From an uncultured Lachnospiraceae bacterium (GTDB lineage: Bacteria > Bacillota > Clostridia > Lachnospirales > Lachnospiraceae), in contig CAJUTU010000027.1 of NCBI GenBank assembly GCA_910589385.1, forward strand, positions 1 through 55,176: a stretch of DNA of 55,176 nucleotides, written 5' to 3'. A model generated the notes under the pieces. It saw nothing but the letters and a program-made list of their open reading frames with translations. It did not search any database and was not told the DNA's origin. Position 1 is the first letter of the stretch. Each line of letters begins with the position of its first letter. Below, piece after piece: positions 16,949 through 26,650 of this stretch. Both the position numbers and the translations under genes were made by a program.

Positions 16949-19795
16949 TTATTTTTTCTTCATTACCGCATCAATATACTTCCCTGTATAAGACTTTTTA
17001 TTTTTCGCCACTTCTTCCGGGGTTCCGGATGCCACAACCGTACCGCCTTTATCTCCGCCTTCCGGTCCGATGTCAATGATATGATCTGCGGTCTTGATCA
17101 CATCCAGATTATGCTCGATCACGATCACCGTATTCCCTTCATCCGCCAGCCTCCGAAGGATTTCTGTCAGTTTGTGGACATCCGCAAAATGCAGGCCAGT
17201 TGTAGGTTCATCCAGAATATAGACTGTTTTTCCGGTACTACGTTTACTTAGTTCCGTAGCCAGTTTGATTCGCTGTGCCTCTCCCCCCGAAAGCTCGGTA
17301 GACGGCTGGCCCAGTTTGATATAAGACAGGCCCACATCATAAAGAGTCTGCATCTTCCTGCTGATGCTGGGTACATTTTCAAAAAACTTTACCGCTTCTT
17401 CCACAGTCATATCCAGCACGTCAAAAATGCTCTTGCCTTTGTACTTTACTTCCAAAGTCTCGCGGTTATAGCGCTTACCGCCGCAAACTTCACAGGGCAC
17501 GTACACATCCGGCAGAAAATGCATCTCAATCTTAAGGATCCCGTCTCCTGAACAGGCTTCACACCGCCCTCCTTTTACATTGAAACTGAATCTTCCTTTT
17601 TTATAGCCTCTGGCTTTTGCATCTGCCGTAGAGGCGAACAAGTCCCGGATCAAATCAAAAACCCCTGTATACGTCGCCGGATTTGATCTTGGTGTCCTTC
17701 CGATGGGGGACTGATCAATATCGATGACCTTGTCCACCTGCTCCATCCCCTCGATCCGCTTATGTTTCCCTGGGATCGTCCGCGCCCGGTTCAGCTCCCT
17801 GGCAAGTTTTTTATATAAAATCTCATTTACCAAAGAACTCTTACCTGATCCGGATACGCCTGTCACACAGGTCATGATTCCCAGAGGGAACTCCACTGTT
17901 ATATTCTTCAGGTTATTTTCCTGCGCTCCCACCACTTTCAGATAACCAGTGGGTTCTTTCCGTGACTGGGGCACCGGAATTCTTTTTCTTCCGCTCAAAT
18001 AATCCCCGGTCACAGAGTTTTTGCACTCCATAATTTCTTGAGCAGTCCCAATGGCAATCACCTTGCCGCCATGCTCTCCCGCGCCAGGCCCGATATCTAC
18101 CACACAGTCTGCCGCCAGCATGGTATCTTCGTCGTGTTCTACCACGATCAAAGAATTTCCAAGGTCACGCAGCCGCTTCAACGTTGCCAGCAATTTATCA
18201 TTGTCCCGTTGGTGCAGGCCGATACTTGGCTCGTCCAGAATATAGGCCACGCCTACCAGGCCGGAACCAATCTGAGTAGCCAGCCGGATCCGCTGTGCTT
18301 CTCCTCCAGAAAGAGAGCCCGTCGCCCGTGCCAGTGTCAGATATTCCAATCCCACATCCATCAAAAACTGGATCCTGGCTTTGATTTCTTTCAAAATCTG
18401 GTTTCCGATGAGTGTCTGTGTCTTCGTCAATTCCAGATCGTTCAAGAATTTCTGCAGCCTGTCTATCGAAAATGCCGTCACTTCCGCAATATTTTTTTCT
18501 CCCACTGTCACTGCCAGAGCGCCCTGTTTTAAACGCTGTCCCTTACATTCCGAACAAGGCGTAATATTCATAAAGGTCTCATATTCGGCTTTGGAAGCCT
18601 CGGAATGGGTCTCACGATACCGCCGTTCTACACTACGAATCAATCCTTCAAAAGCCACATCGTAAACACCTTCTCCCCGCTGTCCTTTATAATGTACTTT
18701 TACAGACTTTCCATTCGTCCCATAGATTAAAATATCATGAATCTTTTTCGGATATTGCTCAAACGGGGTATCCAGGTCAAACCCGTACTCTTCACAGAGC
18801 GCTGTCAAGATTGCATTGGTAAAGCTGCCTTGATCCGCGCAGGACTGCCATCCAAGTACCACGATCGCACCCTGATTAATACTCCGGGAAGGGTCTGGAA
18901 TCATCAATTCTTCCGAAAACTCCATTTTATACCCCAGCCCAAAACAGGCCGGGCACGCGCCGAATGGGTTATTAAAAGAAAAACTCCTCGGCTCAATTTC
19001 TTCTATACTGATCCCACAGTCCGGGCAGGAAAAACTCTGGCTGAAATTCATCGGCTCCCCACCGATCACATCCACGATCAGAAGTCCTTCTGCAAGATTC
19101 AAGACACTTTCAATGGAATCTGCCAGCCTCTTTTCGATTCCTGGTTTCACGATCAAGCGATCCACAATGATCTCTATATTGTGTTTGATATTCTTATCTA
19201 ATGTGATTTCTTCAGATAATTCATACAGGTTACCGTCCACACGGACACGCACATATCCGCTCCGCTTCGCCCTCTCCAGCAGCTTCGCATGTGTCCCCTT
19301 CCTTCCCCGGACGACTGGTGCAAGGAGCTGGATCCTGCTGCCTTCCGGCATCTCCATGATCTGGTCCGTCATCTCATCCACAGACTGCTTTTTAATCTCT
19401 TTTCCACACTTTGGACAGTGCGGAATCCCGACGCGGGCATACAGCAGACGGAAATAATCATAGATTTCCGTCACTGTCCCCACCGTGGAACGTGGATTGT
19501 GGTTCGTTGACTTCTGATCGATCGAGATAGCCGGTGACAGGCCTTCAATACTTTCCACATCCGGCTTCTCCATCTGTCCCAGAAACTGCCGTGCATAAGA
19601 GGACAGAGATTCCATATACCTGCGCTGTCCTTCCGCATAGATCGTATCAAAGGCAAGCGAGGACTTACCGGAGCCGCTCAAGCCGGTCAATACAACCAAC
19701 TCATTCCTTGGAATATCTACGTCAATATTTTTCAGATTATTTTCATTGGCCCCCCGTATCTTAATATACTTTCTGGCATCTATCTTTACTCCCAT
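16949..19795 (-). CDS. uvrA: Excinuclease ABC subunit A
   Basis: This 948-residue UvrA has two ABC modules (Walker A GLSGSGKSS near residue 35 and GVSGSGKSS near 650), two signature motifs LSGGEAQRI, and Zn-finger cysteine pairs (CPDCG...CPACFG; CEACSGDG...CEVCGGKRYN). It recognises damaged DNA in the UvrAB complex. The ATG at 19795 has AGGAG 8 bases upstream; the GTG three codons earlier is less likely. It is 139 bases downstream of uvrB, in the usual uvrB-uvrA order. Confidence 0.96.
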   Translation of the reverse strand: MGVKIDARKYIKIRGANENNLKNIDVDIPRNELVVLTGLSGSGKSSLAFDTIYAEGQRRYMESLSSYARQFLGQMEKPDVESIEGLSPAISIDQKSTNHNPRSTVGTVTEIYDYFRLLYARVGIPHCPKCGKEIKKQSVDEMTDQIMEMPEGSRIQLLAPVVRGRKGTHAKLLERAKRSGYVRVRVDGNLYELSEEITLDKNIKHNIEIIVDRLIVKPGIEKRLADSIESVLNLAEGLLIVDVIGGEPMNFSQSFSCPDCGISIEEIEPRSFSFNNPFGACPACFGLGYKMEFSEELMIPDPSRSINQGAIVVLGWQSCADQGSFTNAILTALCEEYGFDLDTPFEQYPKKIHDILIYGTNGKSVKVHYKGQRGEGVYDVAFEGLIRSVERRYRETHSEASKAEYETFMNITPCSECKGQRLKQGALAVTVGEKNIAEVTAFSIDRLQKFLNDLELTKTQTLIGNQILKEIKARIQFLMDVGLEYLTLARATGSLSGGEAQRIRLATQIGSGLVGVAYILDEPSIGLHQRDNDKLLATLKRLRDLGNSLIVVEHDEDTMLAADCVVDIGPGAGEHGGKVIAIGTAQEIMECKNSVTGDYLSGRKRIPVPQSRKEPTGYLKVVGAQENNLKNITVEFPLGIMTCVTGVSGSGKSSLVNEILYKKLARELNRARTIPGKHKRIEGMEQVDKVIDIDQSPIGRTPRSNPATYTGVFDLIRDLFASTADAKARGYKKGRFSFNVKGGRCEACSGDGILKIEMHFLPDVYVPCEVCGGKRYNRETLEVKYKGKSIFDVLDMTVEEAVKFFENVPSISRKMQTLYDVGLSYIKLGQPSTELSGGEAQRIKLATELSKRSTGKTVYILDEPTTGLHFADVHKLTEILRRLADEGNTVIVIEHNLDVIKTADHIIDIGPEGGDKGGTVVASGTPEEVAKNKKSYTGKYIDAVMKKK

Positions 19796-19934
19796 ATCGT
19801 TCACTCCTGTTGTATTTATTATTGTTCCTCATAACAGCCCTATAATCAAACAATTTCTGTTCACCCTGGCTAAAATAGCCACATGAAATCCCTTACCATT
19901 TCACGCAGAGTCATTTTTCACCGGCAAGTCGGAT

Positions 19935-21923
19935 TCAATCGCCCATCTCATTCAATGCCTTTTTCATCTCAATCAACTGGTCACGCAGCTCTGCCGCTGC
20001 CTCAAAGTTCAGTTCCGCCGCCGCTTTCTTCATTTTCTTCGTCACCTTATCTACAAGCTTCTCCAATTCCTCCCGGCTCATAGACTCGATGTCCTTCTCT
20101 ATCAGCATTTCCTCAGTATCTACCTTTTGTGATATACTGATCAGATCACGTACCGCTTTTTTGATGGTCTGCGGCGTGATCCCATGTTCTTTATTATAAG
20201 CCGTCTGGATTTCCCGGCGCCGCATCGTCTCATCAATCGCCATCCGCATGGAATCGGTCATCACATCCGCATACATGATCACATGCCCCTCTGAATTCCG
20301 GGCTGCACGGCCAATGGTCTGGATCAAAGAAGTCCCGGAACGCAGAAACCCTTCCTTGTCCGCATCTAAGATCACAACCAGCGTGATCTCTGGAATATCC
20401 AGTCCTTCCCTAAGCAGATTGATCCCTACCAGAACGTCAAATACATCCAGCCGCATATCCCGGATGATCTCCGTCCGCTCCAGTGTATCCACGTCGGAGT
20501 GCAGATACTTGACCCTGATGCCTACCTCACGCATATAATCCGTAAGATCCTCCGCCATCCTCTTGGTCAGCGTAGTCACAAGCACTTTATTTTTCTTCGC
20601 CACCTCTTTATTCACTTCACCGATCAGATCGTCAATCTGCCCCTCCACGGGACGCACTTCTACCTCCGGGTCTAAAAGCCCTGTAGGACGCAGAACCTGC
20701 TCTGCGCGAAGAAGTTCATGTTCTTCTTCGTACACCCCTGGCGTGGCTGAGACAAACAAGACTTGGTTTATTTTACTTTCAAATTCCTCAAAATTCAAGG
20801 GGCGGTTATCCTTTGCAGACGGCAGACGGAATCCATAATCTACCAGCGTTGACTTCCGCGACTGGTCCCCATTGTACATTCCTCCAATCTGAGGAACAGT
20901 CTTATGGGACTCGTCAATCATAATAATAAAATCATCCGGGAAATAATCGATCAGCGTGTAGGGCGCCTGCCCCTGAGCCAGCCCAGCAAGATGCCGGGAA
21001 TAGTTCTCAATCCCTGAGCAGAACCCTGTCTCCTTCAGCATCTCAATATCAAAGTTCGTCCGCTCCGCGATCCGCTGCGCCTCCAGAAGCTTGTCCTGCC
21101 GCTTAAATTCCCTTACCCGCTCTTCCAGTTCCTTTTCTATATCCTGCACCGCACGCTTAATATTATCCTTATCTACTACATAATGGGATGCCGGGAATAT
21201 CGCTACATGCTTCAATTCATCTTTGATTTCCCCGGTCAGGATATCGATCTCCGTAATCCTGTCGATCTCGTCCCCAAAAAACTCTACCCGGATTGCCGTA
21301 TCGCTTTCATAAGCCGGAATCACCTCCAGCACATCCCCTCGCACCCGGAAAGTTCCGCGGTGGAAATCCATGTCATTGCGGTCATACTGTATCTCGATCA
21401 GCTTGGCCATCAGCTCATCCCGCTCTTTTGTCATGCCGGGACGCAAGGAAATGACCATGTTCTGGTAATCTACCGGACTGCCCAGGCCGTAGATACAGGA
21501 CACACTGGCAATAATAATCACATCCCGGCGCTCTGCAAGGGCCATCGTGGCAGAGAGACGGAGCTTGTCGATCTCATCATTAATGGATGAGTCCTTGGCA
21601 ATGTAAGTGTCCGAAGACGGGACGTAGGCTTCGGGCTGGTAGTAGTCGTAGTAGGACACAAAGTACTCAACGGCATTATTCGGAAAATACTCTTTAAACT
21701 CTCCATAGAGCTGTGCGGCCAGCGTCTTATTGTGTGCTATGATCAGAGTCGGCTTGTTCAACTGCTGTATCACGTTGGCCATCGTAAAGGTCTTCCCAGA
21801 CCCCGTAACCCCTAGTAAAGTCTGGAATTGATTGCCTTCCTGGAAGCCTTTTACCAACGCTTCGATTGCCTTGGGCTGGTCTCCGGTAGGCTCGTATTCT
21901 GATACTAATTCAAATCTTTCCAT
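19935..21923 (-). CDS. uvrB: Excinuclease ABC subunit B
   Basis: This is 662 residues, the standard length. Features are Walker A GVTGSGKTF near residue 40, the damage-probing beta-hairpin region YYDYYQPEAYVP, helicase motif VI (QTIGRAARN) and a C-terminal UVR domain that contacts UvrC. The start at 21923 follows a perfect AAGGAGG. The gene has an unusually long, structured 5' leader and a LexA-type box upstream, so SOS control is likely. Confidence 0.96.
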   Translation of the reverse strand: MERFELVSEYEPTGDQPKAIEALVKGFQEGNQFQTLLGVTGSGKTFTMANVIQQLNKPTLIIAHNKTLAAQLYGEFKEYFPNNAVEYFVSYYDYYQPEAYVPSSDTYIAKDSSINDEIDKLRLSATMALAERRDVIIIASVSCIYGLGSPVDYQNMVISLRPGMTKERDELMAKLIEIQYDRNDMDFHRGTFRVRGDVLEVIPAYESDTAIRVEFFGDEIDRITEIDILTGEIKDELKHVAIFPASHYVVDKDNIKRAVQDIEKELEERVREFKRQDKLLEAQRIAERTNFDIEMLKETGFCSGIENYSRHLAGLAQGQAPYTLIDYFPDDFIIMIDESHKTVPQIGGMYNGDQSRKSTLVDYGFRLPSAKDNRPLNFEEFESKINQVLFVSATPGVYEEEHELLRAEQVLRPTGLLDPEVEVRPVEGQIDDLIGEVNKEVAKKNKVLVTTLTKRMAEDLTDYMREVGIRVKYLHSDVDTLERTEIIRDMRLDVFDVLVGINLLREGLDIPEITLVVILDADKEGFLRSGTSLIQTIGRAARNSEGHVIMYADVMTDSMRMAIDETMRRREIQTAYNKEHGITPQTIKKAVRDLISISQKVDTEEMLIEKDIESMSREELEKLVDKVTKKMKKAAAELNFEAAAELRDQLIEMKKALNEMGD

Positions 21924-21963
21924 AGTAAAACTCCTCCTTACTATGACTACTATCAACCCGCCG

Positions 21964-22102
21964 ATTCGTGTAATTTTGAGCGATTTTTTCGCTCGTACGT
22001 TCGAAAAACATGTACCAAAACAGCAATTACACGAATCAGGTCACCTGGGCCGTTTTTTTCCACAGGGCAATACTGTAAAATACTTCGCGGATTTTACAGT
22101 AT
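21964..22102 (-). promoter_or_regulatory. Structured 5' leader of uvrB
   Basis: Two large inverted repeats lie between the predicted uvrB promoter and its ribosome site. ATACTGTAAAAT at 22070-22081 pairs perfectly with ATTTTACAGTAT at 22091-22102. ATTCGTGTAATT at 21964-21975 pairs perfectly with AATTACACGAAT at 22025-22036 and encloses a GAGCGA/TCGCTC hairpin. A third copy of the first arm (ATACTGTAAATT) is at 22138-22149. The role is unknown; RNA structure control of uvrB is an inference. Confidence 0.6.
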
Positions 22103-22159
22103 TCACTATCATAACTTTCTTCCGTTGGTCGAATCATATACTGTAAATTCTCAAGCAAT

Positions 22160-22188
22160 ATACTATCACATCCTTATGCATAAAGCAA
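22160..22188 (-). promoter_or_regulatory. uvrB: Predicted uvrB promoter
   Basis: On the minus strand TTGCTT (22183-22188) and TAGTAT (22160-22165) are 17 bases apart. This predicts a leader of about 230 bases. Confidence 0.5.
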
Positions 22189-22197
22189 CAAGTTTTT

Positions 22198-22209
22198 GAA
22201 CATATGTTC
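22198..22209. promoter_or_regulatory. LexA (SOS) box
   Basis: GAACATATGTTC is a perfect palindrome of the Gram-positive LexA consensus GAAC-N4-GTTC. It lies about 10 bases upstream of the predicted uvrB -35 element, an expected target in this phylum. It is also about 120 bases from the integrase terminator. Confidence 0.7.
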
Positions 22210-22273
22210 TTTTTATTTATGATCATTTAATGCGTGATTTTTTATTTATAATCATCTGCTAAAACAGACAAAG

Positions 22274-22315
22274 AAAAAAAACAGGATATGCATACTTTAA
22301 ATATACACATCCTGT
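22274..22315 (-). terminator. Intrinsic terminator of the integrase operon
   Basis: On the minus strand ACAGGAT and ATCCTGT close a loop of about 21 bases that has its own CAT/GTG pairing, followed directly by a run of seven T. It lies just after the integrase stop at 22324. Confidence 0.75.
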
Positions 22316-22323
22316 CTTTCACT

Positions 22324-23616
22324 TCAAGTCTCCAATTTCAAATCAAATCCAAATATATTTTTTAACCTTCTTACATCTTCCTCGTCATATGGATGTACCT
22401 CATCAATAAATGACTGTATTTCTTCTGCACCATCCTCAATAATAACCTGCTTATCTGTATAAACATCGACTGTAATGATCGAACTGGAATGTCCCAGCGC
22501 TAATGCCACTGCTTTTTGATTCACATCATTCTTCATCAGCAATGTAGCATATGTTGAACGAAGATCATGAAACCGTATATGCGGCAGCCCTAAATCCTCT
22601 AATAATTTCTTATAATGTACAAAGTGATAATGCTTACTTCTCGGCCGTCCATAGCTGGAACAACAGATGTAATCCAGATCCTGGAATACCCAGCGCCCGT
22701 TCTGCCGTCTGCTCCGGTTTTTCTCGTATTTAGACCGCTCTTCTAAGATTGCCTGATAAACATAATCAGGAATATCCAGTTCACGGCAGCTTGATTGTGT
22801 CTTGGGCGGAATTTCCTGCTTTGTCTTTGTATTCGGTGCGATAGAATCCGGATCTGCGTGTAAATCTTCTCCCAGCTGCCGATCGATTCTCAATTTATGT
22901 CGTTCAAAATCCACATCCGAATACTTAAGTCCATTAATCTCCCCCCGGCGCAGCCCCATAAGCAGAGCAAAAACAAGCTGCATATGTATCTTCGTATTTT
23001 TAGAAGCTTTGAGCAGCTGTTTCACTTGTTCTAAATTATATGTCCTGGTCTCATTCACCACGAGGACATGGTAATCATTTTTCTTTGTTCCCTTTGGTAA
23101 AGTAATCCCTTCACAAGGATTTTGCGTGACCAGATTTTTTGAAACAGCGAATTCGATTGCCGTATTCAATACAGGTTTTGCTACTTTCAGCATAGAAGGA
23201 TACTTCTTTACCAGATGATTGAACATTTTCATAATATGGCCTTGATTTAATGCCTGCAGTTTCAATTTCCCAATGCTGGGATTTATATGCTTTTCTATAC
23301 AATTTTTATATGTAGCATAGCTGTTTGCTGTAAATCCCTGTCTCGGCCTCATTTCATATTCCAGCCAATATTTTAACAGTTCTTCTACTTTTACATTCCT
23401 ATGGGCCACATACCGCTTATCATGTAATTGTGCTATTACACAATCCCTTGCCTTTTCCGCTTCAGCTTTTTTCAAGAATCCCGAATGTTGGCATTCTCTT
23501 TTCGATAAATCTTCATAGATCAATGTAACACGAAAACCAAATTTCCCCTTGATCGGCATAACTCCGCTCACTTCATAATCCACATATGGGCGAAGGTCTG
23601 CTTTTGTCAAATCCAT
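22324..23616 (-). CDS. Tyrosine recombinase (integrase) 1
   Basis: This protein of about 430 residues has an N-terminal arm-binding region, a SAM-like core-binding domain and a catalytic domain with the full set: Arg in GLRRGEI, HDLR, GHSS and the nucleophilic Tyr in VYTD. It should catalyse integration or excision of the element. The start at 23616 has AAGGTG five bases upstream; an ATG at 23637 is possible. It lies 40 bases after a second recombinase gene. Confidence 0.88.
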   Translation of the reverse strand: MDLTKADLRPYVDYEVSGVMPIKGKFGFRVTLIYEDLSKRECQHSGFLKKAEAEKARDCVIAQLHDKRYVAHRNVKVEELLKYWLEYEMRPRQGFTANSYATYKNCIEKHINPSIGKLKLQALNQGHIMKMFNHLVKKYPSMLKVAKPVLNTAIEFAVSKNLVTQNPCEGITLPKGTKKNDYHVLVVNETRTYNLEQVKQLLKASKNTKIHMQLVFALLMGLRRGEINGLKYSDVDFERHKLRIDRQLGEDLHADPDSIAPNTKTKQEIPPKTQSSCRELDIPDYVYQAILEERSKYEKNRSRRQNGRWVFQDLDYICCSSYGRPRSKHYHFVHYKKLLEDLGLPHIRFHDLRSTYATLLMKNDVNQKAVALALGHSSSIITVDVYTDKQVIIEDGAEEIQSFIDEVHPYDEEDVRRLKNIFGFDLKLET

Positions 23617-23656
23617 GGTCTCACCTTCTTTTTTCATACTATATCTCAAATATTAT

Positions 23657-24835
23657 TCATTCTGGCTCCGGTAAAAATTCCTTATTCATGAAATCCATTA
23701 TTCTCGTATTTTCCTCCATAATGTCCACATAAAACTCAAACGTAGTATTTACAGAACTGTGCCCTAATAGAGCAGATATTTTTGCAAGAGATACGCCTTT
23801 TTCTAACAGAGCAGTTGCATACATATGCCTCAGCCCATGAACGGAAATACGCGGAATATCTAACATTTTGCATACCTTATTTAATTCGCTGTTTAGTGAA
23901 GAGCGTGAATGCGGCAATCCATTTTTTTGGCAGCTGATCAATCCTGAATCCTTATAGTTGCTCCCTTTCTTCTGTTTCCATATAACTACCTTTTCCTTTC
24001 TTTTTTCTAATTCTACCCATACGATCATTGGGACCTTTAATATCCGGTTGCTTTTTTCGCTTTTCGGTTCTCTCAGCACCAATTCATATTCCTGCACTGT
24101 CTTCCCTTCCTCATCCATATGCGCTTCAACTACCAGCTGTCTTTGTACAGTAACTGTTTGCCTCCGCAAATCAAAATCTTCAAACTTAAGACCTAAAATC
24201 TCGCCTTTTCTCAGGCCACAGTATAAGCCAAGAAGTATTTCCAAAAACCAGTTTCTTCTCTTTGCTTCTTTAAGTAAAAGGCAGATCTGATTTTTACTGA
24301 GAATCTTAATGTTACTTTTTTTCCTCGGATATCTCTTCGCCGCTTTTACAGGATTATTGCGGATTAATTGTTCCATTACAGCATCTTTCATGGCAATATA
24401 CAGAACCTCTCTGCTCTTATTTGCAGCAGATTCGCAGTAACAAGAAGTCTTTTCTAAAAGACGGTTCACATAATCCGTGCTGACAAACTTTAACACAATA
24501 TTCTCATCAACATTAGGCAAAATAAAATGATACAGTACATGTGATGTCAGAAGTCTGGTAGTCGATTTTATTCTTTCTGAAAATATACTCACATACCAAA
24601 AAATCATATAATTTTTGAATCTAATATCCTCTTCTCGATTAATAAACCGCATATTCATTCGTCGGTTAAATTCGTCAATATGCTGTTTATATGCTTCCTC
24701 TGCCGCAACATCACTGCTAAAACCGCCTGTCTTCCCATACTTTACGCTATAATCTTCCTGCAAAATTTTTGTCCTGTGATACCACGAACCTCTTTCATAA
24801 AAAGCATGCGGACATTTTTTTGATTTTTTATCCAT
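23657..24835 (-). CDS. Tyrosine recombinase (integrase) 2
   Basis: This is a 392-residue second integrase with a complete catalytic set: GLRKGEI, HGLRH, GHSS and Tyr in FYVD. It is only distantly similar to its neighbour, so the pair is not a recent tandem duplication. The two may act together, as in other multi-recombinase elements, or one may be a relic of an earlier insertion. Confidence 0.86.
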   Translation of the reverse strand: MDKKSKKCPHAFYERGSWYHRTKILQEDYSVKYGKTGGFSSDVAAEEAYKQHIDEFNRRMNMRFINREEDIRFKNYMIFWYVSIFSERIKSTTRLLTSHVLYHFILPNVDENIVLKFVSTDYVNRLLEKTSCYCESAANKSREVLYIAMKDAVMEQLIRNNPVKAAKRYPRKKSNIKILSKNQICLLLKEAKRRNWFLEILLGLYCGLRKGEILGLKFEDFDLRRQTVTVQRQLVVEAHMDEEGKTVQEYELVLREPKSEKSNRILKVPMIVWVELEKRKEKVVIWKQKKGSNYKDSGLISCQKNGLPHSRSSLNSELNKVCKMLDIPRISVHGLRHMYATALLEKGVSLAKISALLGHSSVNTTFEFYVDIMEENTRIMDFMNKEFLPEPE

Positions 24836-24849
24836 TCCTTTCTCCCTGA

Positions 24850-25047
24850 CTATTCTTCCCCGTCAATCCACCTGTCAAAAGAATCCTTCGGAACCCGATA
24901 AATGCGTCCGATTTTGATTACTCTGAATGGAGCCTGCTTTTTATTGACCTCATCTAAAAAATCATAGGTTTTACTCCTTCCAATTCCCAGTAATTGCTGA
25001 ATCTCCTCGGCATTGTATACCTTTGACATCAAATTCTCTTTCTCCAT
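24850..25047 (-). CDS. Excisionase-like HTH protein
   Basis: This 65-residue protein has a winged-helix/MerR-like HTH (YNAEEIQQLLGIGRSKTYDFL followed by RIYRVPKDSFDRWI), typical of Xis-type or AlpA-like directionality factors. The start at 25047 has AAAGGAGAA upstream. It is 14 bases before integrase 2, so the trio is an integration module. The 289 bases upstream (25048-25336) hold no gene that I can support. Confidence 0.75.
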   Translation of the reverse strand: MEKENLMSKVYNAEEIQQLLGIGRSKTYDFLDEVNKKQAPFRVIKIGRIYRVPKDSFDRWIDGEE

Positions 25048-25336
25048 ATGTTCTCCTTTCCTGGTTTCAGGCTGACACATCCTTTTGGAATCGTCAGGAA
25101 ACAGCATTCCACAATATCCTGCCGCAAGAGCCGCTAAATCAAATATATTGCAGAAATGCCGCTATTTTCCGACATTTCCTTTCCGGATGCAGTTTTCAAT
25201 ATGCAGCCTGTCTGATTATGACGTTTCCTATATGAAAAGAAGTCTGCAGAACCTTATTTCCTGTAAAATATTATTTTATTTTTCCTGATTATTTGGAGTC
25301 TCTGCTCCTTACATTCTTGCCTCTCCATTCCATTCA

Positions 25337-26650
25337 TCAGCAGGGCCCGCCTTCCACACCGTGGAATGCGCCTGCCGGATACTTCCATTCTCCCTGCACA
25401 TAGACAGAATCCACAGAAAATTCGCCCGTAACCAGGCTGTGGATGGCCTCCTTATCTCCATGATAGACGCAGGATCCTACATTCCCGATAAATGTATCCA
25501 GGTCACAATCATTATCCAGTGTAAATCCCAGCACCTTCTCATCCTGCCGGAGCATCCCATAATCTTCCGGATACAGCTCCCGGATGCCCGCAAACAGTTT
25601 AGGCGTTGAGAAGATGCACATCGCGCAGCTGCAGCGGTTCCACCCGGCACGGTAGCAGGGATGCGAGTTGACCTTGTGCCGTTTTAAGACCTCCCACACA
25701 TCCTTTTCCGAATAATTGATGACCGGGCGCCACTGGTGGACAATGCGGCGTGACTTTGTCGCCGCATTCGTCCTGTGGACCTCCATCTCATTGTATTTAC
25801 TGCGTCCTGCCGATTCCCCTCTGCGTTCCCCGGAGACGACCAGCAGGCGGGTATCTTTTCCTGATTTTCCGTCTGGCTTTCCGAAATGTTCCAGGCTGTG
25901 CAGATTCCGCAGCACCGTGTCCGCCACCATGATCTTTAAGTAGGCGGAACACCACCGTCTGCTGAGATCCCCGGTTTTCATCGGGAATTTCATGCGGTAT
26001 CCGAACTGGTTCAGCTGTTTTTCCATATCTGCCGGAGATTTTTCTCTCAGCTTCTGGCATTCTATGTATTTCTTTGACAGCGTACATCGGATGATCTCGC
26101 GCGTCTCCGGTTCCTGCCATTCGATCGGCTCGGATGCCCCGATTCGGTATAGTTCCCCAAAGAAGCCGTTCTTTCTCCAGGACACCCGGAGCGGAACCTG
26201 CTCTGCTTTAGAAAACGCACGGATGTAGTTGGATGTACAGCGCCAGTCCATCCGCCTGGATGGATTCCCGCCGTCTATATCATGGTGCCAGAATTCGATC
26301 TTCTGCTTCGGAACGCCCAGTTCCAGCAGCTTATAATAACTGGCGATACTGTCCTTCCCGCCGGAAATCAGCAGGATGACCCGGTCATACTCTTCTAATG
26401 GAAGAAGCTCCTCCAGCAGGACCTTTTTCATATACTCTGAGTCCCTGCGCCCCGGCACTCTGGGGCGGATCCGTTTTCCAGTCCCGTAGATGGGAGAATC
26501 CGGCCGGCCATGGAAGACAGGCGTATCCTTCGTACAGTCAGCGTCCCGTATGAATTCCGGCTGGAACAGGGCAAGCTGGCCGTCATGCTGTTGGAAATAG
26601 GATTCCTCTTCCCAGGGTATCTCCTCTTTCCTAAACGTTTGGGAGCTCAT
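25337..26650 (-). CDS. PAPS-reductase-family (PP-loop) protein
   Basis: This protein of about 437 residues has the PP-loop SGGKDS (ILLISGGKDSIASYY) near residue 100 and a C-terminal Cys cluster CYRAGWNRCSCAMCIF that could hold an Fe-S cluster. Such proteins activate substrates with ATP; relatives include PAPS reductases, DndC and many phage or plasmid proteins of unknown role. Because it is the last gene of a mobile-element operon with no cys genes, assimilatory sulfate reduction is unlikely. A role in nucleic-acid modification is only a guess. The start overlaps the DUF5688 gene; 26659 is an alternative. Confidence 0.7.
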   Translation of the reverse strand: MSSQTFRKEEIPWEEESYFQQHDGQLALFQPEFIRDADCTKDTPVFHGRPDSPIYGTGKRIRPRVPGRRDSEYMKKVLLEELLPLEEYDRVILLISGGKDSIASYYKLLELGVPKQKIEFWHHDIDGGNPSRRMDWRCTSNYIRAFSKAEQVPLRVSWRKNGFFGELYRIGASEPIEWQEPETREIIRCTLSKKYIECQKLREKSPADMEKQLNQFGYRMKFPMKTGDLSRRWCSAYLKIMVADTVLRNLHSLEHFGKPDGKSGKDTRLLVVSGERRGESAGRSKYNEMEVHRTNAATKSRRIVHQWRPVINYSEKDVWEVLKRHKVNSHPCYRAGWNRCSCAMCIFSTPKLFAGIRELYPEDYGMLRQDEKVLGFTLDNDCDLDTFIGNVGSCVYHGDKEAIHSLVTGEFSVDSVYVQGEWKYPAGAFHGVEGGPC

